Below are positions 63,808 to 64,000 of a DNA stretch of 64,000 bases, piece after piece. The notes beneath the pieces were generated by a model. That model was given only the letters and a program-made list of their open reading frames with translations. It made no database searches and was not told where the DNA came from. The position numbers and the translations under genes were made by a program. The stretch covers positions 806,001 through 870,000 of the forward strand of contig BEIE01000001.1 in NCBI GenBank assembly GCA_002898255.1, written 5' to 3'. Position 1 is the stretch's first letter; the number at the start of each line of letters is the position of its first letter. The stretch comes from a bacterium HR28. GTDB taxonomy: Bacteria > Chloroflexota > Chloroflexia > Thermomicrobiales > Thermomicrobiaceae.

Positions 63808-64000
63808 GGCGTCTGGTCCGTGCGTTTGCTCGACTCCTGACTCCTCCGGGAGAGCGGCGCGTCCTCCACGAACCAGACCTCGCGCTGTTACTCACGATTC
63901 TCGCGCTCAACACGTTCGGGCTGGTAATGGTGTTCAGCGCCAGTGTCGGCAGTGACAGCAGCTACGCTGTCCGGCACGCCGTCTGGTTAGGATTGGGATC
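63804..64000 (+). CDS. ftsW: Cell division glycosyltransferase FtsW (5' part only)
   Basis: Only 65 residues are in the window. After a basic start (MRRLVRAFARLLTPPGERRVLHEPDLALL) the first helix reads LTILALNTFGLVMVFSASVGS, the typical SEDS 'll..fGl.mv.SAS' motif, then AVRHAVWLGLG. Context (after murD in a dcw cluster) favours FtsW over RodA. The gene continues past base 64000. Confidence 0.88.
   Translation, partial: MRRLVRAFARLLTPPGERRVLHEPDLALLLTILALNTFGLVMVFSASVGSDSSYAVRHAVWLGLG

Noticed and set aside
1-64000. tRNA, rRNA, tmRNA or RNase P genes
   Set aside because: Scanning the intergenic stretches by eye showed no tRNA-like T-arm with matching acceptor ends and no rRNA-like segments; a covariance-model search would be needed to be certain.

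Overview
The window comes from a high-GC bacterium with short intergenic gaps, GTG/TTG starts next to strong GGAGG-type ribosome binding sites, and many 4-base start/stop overlaps. The gene set (GlgE pathway operon, TreS-maltokinase fusion, MurT/GatD, complete MinCDE, a dcw cluster, tandem TrkH) and the dispersed GTAGGGGCGC-type repeats suggest a thermophilic member of Chloroflexota, class Thermomicrobia (Thermomicrobium/Sphaerobacter-like). This is inference from gene content; no rRNA, tRNA or other phylogenetic marker RNA was seen. No phage, transposase, CRISPR array or rRNA operon was recognised.

Layout. 1-3.0 kb (minus): oligopeptide ABC importer, two permeases and a truncated Tat-type lipoprotein. 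3.2-4.2 kb: ferredoxin-NADP reductase with a clear terminator. 4.4-8.1 kb (plus): potassium uptake, two TrkH/KtrB paralogues with look-alike promoters and one KtrA. 8.2-13.2 kb (plus): FAH-family hydrolase, HD phosphohydrolase, CorC-like membrane protein, a small anchored protein and a six-repeat membrane protein. 13.2-15.6 kb (minus): ABC-2 exporter plus a DUF84 NTPase. 16.7-20 kb: NCS2 purine permease, two tiny membrane proteins, a CDF metal exporter. 20.4-28.1 kb: a catabolic island (enolase-superfamily dehydratase, RraA, D-aminoacylase-like enzyme, zinc dehydrogenase, class II aldolase fusion) and a lipid kinase. 28.1-30.7 kb: a gene-poor, repeat-rich stretch with a broken gene.

30.7-36.5 kb (plus): LysM/M23 endopeptidase, MreB, MreC, MurT, GatD, a cell-elongation and lipid II amidation module. 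36.5-48.3 kb (minus): a five-gene alpha-glucan operon in transcription order glgE, treS-mak, malQ, glgB, GH57/DUF3536, which can turn trehalose into branched alpha-glucan through maltose 1-phosphate. 48.5-54.4 kb (plus): phosphoesterase, MreD, PBP2, MinC, MinD, MinE, VOC epimerase. 54.4-56.3 kb: a second gene-poor stretch. 56.4-64 kb (plus): dcw cluster mraZ-rsmH-ftsL-ftsI-murF-mraY-murD-ftsW (cut by the window end), without murE, preceded by a five-fold 10-bp-periodic MraZ operator.

The best candidates for follow-up are the MraZ operator with superimposed DnaA-box-like sites, the dispersed repeat family, the palindrome-embedded promoter of the M23/mre operon, the class II aldolase with an unrecognised N-terminal domain, and the GH57/DUF3536 enzyme locked into a GlgE operon. 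I did not find a system that I can call undescribed with confidence.
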